Of a stretch of DNA of 64,000 nt, positions 60,721 through 64,000 are shown piece after piece. Origin of the DNA: Rosellinia necatrix. Its lineage: Eukaryota > Ascomycota > Sordariomycetes > Xylariales > Xylariaceae. The stretch is from positions 1,426,001 through 1,490,000 of the forward strand of contig JAGYVD010000010.1 of assembly GCA_021209875.1 (NCBI GenBank), given 5' to 3'. A program made the position numbers and the translations under genes. Numbering within the stretch: position 1 is the stretch's first letter; the number at the start of each line of letters is the position of its first letter. The notes beneath the pieces were generated by a model. It was not told the origin of the DNA and ran no database searches. It saw nothing but the letters and a program-made list of their open reading frames with translations.

Positions 60721-61800
60721 CATATATAGAGGATGCTTCGAAAGTACTCCAAGAAGCGATCCCGCCTCTGCTCGGCTGTCCACTTCCCGAAGTCCTCTGC
60801 TTCTCTGTCTTTAACAGAGATAAACCACTTGACCAAGTTTTCGCCAGTCCAAGTCTTCAGCGCACTATCATCCTCCAAACAGCCTAATGCCTCCTTTAAC
60901 GAGGTTGGCATTCTCTTCGTGATCCCATACTCAATTCGCTTTTCCTCGTCCATCATGTCAGGGAAGAATTTGCAATCCTTCCAAGCTAACTTTGTTTCCC
61001 TGTGAAGCCCATCTAGTGCGGCAAGCAAAACCACCCCAACAAACAAGTAGGGGTTTGCTGTACCGTCCATCATTCGGAACTCCCAATGCCAATCACCGAT
61101 TTTCCGCACCGGCAAGTCGCGGTTATCGGTGCCGAAACTAATCCACGCACCCGCGCAATCGTTTACGGAGCGGCCATGGCTGTCATATTTTGCCATCCCA
61201 AAAGCACAGAGCGAACTCACGTGATCGAGAATGCCAGTAATAAACATGTCCGCCGGCACCCTCCCTCGTTGGCCGAGAGAAAGGTGAAGGTGCAAGCCAT
61301 TTAATGGTCCCATCATAGTAGGGTTTGGAGACATCGTTGCCTTAATATTCTGACGTATGCATATTGCGCGAATGGTTTCTTGTGCTAGAACGAGAGAATC
61401 GACGGCTTCTAGTGCGGTCTCGGGGGCAGGAGCAATCTCGAGCTGGTTATCGAGCTCTGCATGGAAATGGTGGAATTTGATAGAAGAGCGCTCGAGCCCA
61501 TCAATATTTTCTTCAACCAGATCCAACGTTCCAGCGCGTAGCCCAGCCGTTCTTGAGTAGCCGTTCAGCAGATCCAACGGCTCAACGACATTATTAGAGC
61601 CATCTAGGAGCACGAATTCAATCTCGAAGCCTATTAAGATCTGGGCGCCCCACCGCTACTCGAGTCGTTTGAGAGCTCGGACCAGTAGGCTGCGTGGACA
61701 CTTGTCAAACCTCACATCGGCATCCTCCTGGTCAACAAAGGTCATCACTGCAGCGTGGCCTACGACGCCGTTAACGCCATGTGGAATTAACGGTATATAT
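60720..61800 (-). pseudogene. Glutamine-synthetase-like protein relic (FluG/GS catalytic domain type)
   Basis: A 297-codon minus-strand frame (61613-60720) encodes the C-terminal GS catalytic part: FHAELDNQLEIAPAPETALE in the place of the usual His-Glu motif block, GPLNGLHLHLSLG, and SFGTDNRDLPVRKIGDWHWE. Upstream, the same reading frame continues in family style (VMTFVDQEDADVRFDKCPRS, then LIGFEIEFVLLDGS) but is broken by a TAG after LKRLE (about 61658). The sequence upstream of about 61800 is AT-rich and has no further GS similarity, so the N-terminal portion is missing. A truncated, nonsense-containing pseudogene. It overlaps the end of the amidase relic tail to tail. Confidence 0.75.
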
Positions 61801-62985
61801 GGAAGCGGCTACTCTGTGATAGCATGTCAGTAATATAAACTGTAAAGGTATATAGGAATTAAGTCCTAATGATTTGTTGAAATTATAATATATATAAAAT
61901 AGGCCGAACAAAAAGATGTGACAAGTTTTAAAAATAATTTCACGTGATATGTATTATAGATTAGTTAAAAAAATAATAATAGGTATAATGGTTAAATACA
62001 CTAATTGTTACACTTGATAGTATAGTGACAACTATTTCACTAGGCCAACCCCCTGTTTCTAAAAGGGATATAAAATTTCAAGCTGTAAATCTAGGACTCT
62101 GTAGCGGACTATACGGTACGGGTTTTCTGTCAACCGTGACTGCCCCCTCCACGTCACCAAGGATTCGACCCCGAACCCTACCCCCATTGTTTAGGTAGTA
62201 GGTCGAAATAAACAGGAAACCTTGGGGAGACAGGTGGCAAATACGGTTAATTGTCGCGTTAGCTGCACATATGTCGAACATCTGGAAAAATAATTCGACA
62301 TTTTTGCTAAGCCTGGGACTCAAACCGCAAAGCTATAGTTAGCTTAGCATTGTTATTTTATATGGGCAATTTACCTACTATTTTGCGCAATTTGCTTTAA
62401 AACCCGAGAATCCCAGATGCATAGATACAATCACGTCTGGCAGCCTCTTCTTGACACAAGTTGTGAACAGTGTATAACTCTAACCCCTTAGGCAAGTGGT
62501 TATATAACACAGGGCTGCTGCAACAAAAACCAAGCAACAAAATCTACTAATATGGCAACCTCAGCACGGCCACATAGTCCCTGAAGTACCAAAACTGCCC
62601 TCGATGTCTAGGCTCGCACGACAACGCGCGCATTCAAATTCCAAGCCTGTATGTAGTACGGCCCATCTTGGGTTCTGCATTTCTATTCCGCTACCCATAG
62701 TCCCCCATCTATACCCTATCCTAGGGGAGTCATGACATCCCATCAGTTCCAGATTATAACCGAACTCTTCTCCCGACGGCATTTATATGCTAAACTGATC
62801 TTGAAAAAAAAAAGGGGGGTGGGGAGACGCGATGGCGTGATCAAGATCCGCCGATGACAAGAATAATAAAACCTTCAGGCGAAAGCTAAAAGGGAAAAAA
62901 AAAAGGGGGGGGTATCATATGCCCGCGGGTGCGCGGACGCACTCACAAAAAAAAAAAAAAAAAACAAAAATCCAACCAACTTTAG
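61801..62985. other. Intergenic region, partly AT-rich
   Basis: No supported gene. 61820-62060 is AT-rich and may be remnant repeat DNA; TCACTAGGCCAACCCCCTG near 62037-62055 looks like a transposon or LTR edge but no partner copy is in the window. Two A-run/G-run tracts (about 62803-62823 and 62893-62912) and an A18 run (about 62947-62964) lie close to the glycosyltransferase end. Confidence 0.4.
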
Positions 62986-64000
62986 TTAGGCGTGCCCGAA
63001 CTCGGCCAGCCGCGCGATCTCCCTGGCGGCGACGTAGCGGCCGGGCTCGCGGCGGGCGACGTCGCCGAGGGCGCCGGCCTTGTCGGCCATGCGGCGGGCC
63101 TCGGGGCCGCCGTCGAGGACGCGCAGGAAGCTGTCGAGCAGGCCGGCGACGGTCCAGTAGGGCGCCGTGTCGCGCGTGGCGTAGACGCCGACGCCGACGT
63201 CCTCGGCCAGCTGCGCGTAGTTGTAGCAGTCCAGCCACATGGGGATGATCACCTGAGGGATGCCAGCTCTGTGAGGAAGAAGGGGGCGGGGGGGGGGAAG
63301 GGGAATAGTCAGCGGATGTTGCGATTTTTAGCAGAATAGGGGAAGATGGATGGTGGAACGTACCCGATGGCTTCGTGGTAGCAGTTGGCCCCGCCGTGAT
63401 GGGCCGAGGCCACGATGTGGCCCGTGGCGAGTATCGACGGCGGGCTCACCGTGAGCCAGTCGACGACGCGCAGCCGCCCGGCGTCCACGAGGCTCTGCAC
63501 GGGCAGCGTGTAGTTGCTGGGGACCATCTCGTCCCTGGCCATCTTCCACAGCACCTGGACGTCGGTCCGGGCGAGGAGCTCCTGGAGCGCCAGCGCCATG
63601 GTCGTCGCGTGGTGCTCGGAGTAGGTGAAGAGGCTGCCGAGGTTCACGAGCACCGTCGGCCGCCCCGACAGCCAGGCCACGAGCTCCGGGTCCTGCTCCG
63701 CCGCCGGCTCCGGGTCGAACACGATCGGCCCCGTGCTCGTCACGTTCGGCGGCACCAGGTCCAGCGGCAGGCTGGCCCCCGCCATGTTCTGCGCGATCCA
63801 CGGCCGGTCGTTGGGCCGCGGCATCGTGATCGAGTCCCGGATCCCGTGCGCCGCCAGGAACTCCCGCGTGCCCTTGAAGTCCGGCCGCGTCAGCACCGCG
63901 TAGATGAAGCGGACGGTGATGTAGATGTTCTCGGGGATGTTCCGCCACGGCACCGGGAAGGGGAATCCGCAGCCGATCCTGCGACGCGTTAGTTGCTGCC
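62986..64000 (-). CDS. UDP-glycosyltransferase (GT1 family), 5' part beyond the window
   Basis: Transfers a sugar from a UDP donor to a small acceptor such as a sterol, lipid or secondary metabolite; acceptor unknown. The C-terminal exon is 63268-62986; an intron (63363-63269, GTACGT...CACAG, with a long C run) joins HHGGANCYHEAIG to AGIPQVIIPMWLDCYNYAQ; the preceding exon runs from 63364 to the window edge. Visible family motifs: VLVNLGSLFTYSEHH, VLWKMARD, and the UDP-binding HHGGANCYHEAI with the GIPQVIIP segment that follows it. It is GC-rich at third positions and uninterrupted where visible. Frame is open to position 64000; the N-terminal acceptor-binding half is missing from the window. 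Confidence 0.88.

Noticed and set aside
60570..60887. 105-codon plus-strand frame starting at an ATG
   Set aside because: Its first 30 residues are the amidase C-terminal relic and the rest is antisense to the GS relic; not an independent gene.
1..64000. CRISPR array or bacterial operon features
   Set aside because: No regular repeat-spacer pattern; genes carry spliceosomal introns and are eukaryotic.

Overview
The window is nuclear DNA of a filamentous ascomycete, probably a Sordariomycete. Its genes carry 60-190 bp GT-AG introns and belong to fungal families: a multimodular NRPS, a CBM1-tailed GH18 chitinase, a But2-domain secreted protein, an Adp1-type ABC transporter and a PET123/mS26 mitoribosomal protein. 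A 21.6-kb block is extremely AT-rich and full of stops, as expected after repeat-induced point mutation (RIP).

Layout. Positions 1-8.5 kb hold a minus-strand NRPS cut by the left window edge (A-T-C-A-T-C-A...), with one 63-bp intron, one frameshift and a suspicious N-terminus. From 9.6 to 11.1 kb are weak hypothetical ORFs. From 13.0 to 15.2 kb lies a Ser/Pro-rich, putatively nuclear protein gene whose frame is broken four times, each time by one extra base in a homopolymer. A solo LTR sits inside a CA microsatellite at 16.5 kb.

From 16.75 to 38.40 kb lies a three-level nest of dead retroelements. A Tad-like LINE (+) is flanked by an exact 14-bp target-site duplication. It is split by a Ty3/gypsy element (-) with 244-bp LTRs, which is itself split by a second Ty3/gypsy element (+) with about 183-bp LTRs. 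In all three reverse transcriptases the Asp-Asp of the catalytic box now reads Asn-Asn, the change RIP predicts.

Right of the nest the sequence is ordinary gene space: an arylesterase/paraoxonase-like gene with two frameshifts (39.2-40.8 kb), a chitinase (42.0-43.5 kb), a 4-kb gene-poor stretch with many simple repeats, a But2-domain secreted protein (47.6-48.9 kb), the ribosome-assembly GTPase NOG2 (49.5-52.1 kb) divergent from mS26 (52.7-53.7 kb), and an Adp1-type ABC transporter (54.1-57.6 kb). From 59.5 to 61.8 kb there is a gene graveyard: an amidase relic with a solo LTR (5-bp TSD) next to a glutamine-synthetase-like relic. A UDP-glycosyltransferase gene runs off the right edge.

The genes do not form one pathway. 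The NRPS is the only secondary-metabolite backbone, and no tailoring, transport or regulatory gene could be assigned to it inside the window. The left part and the 59-62 kb stretch look accessory and decaying; 47-58 kb is conserved core. All assignments are by eye, with no database search. Exon models were checked by reading frame and total length divisible by three where stated.
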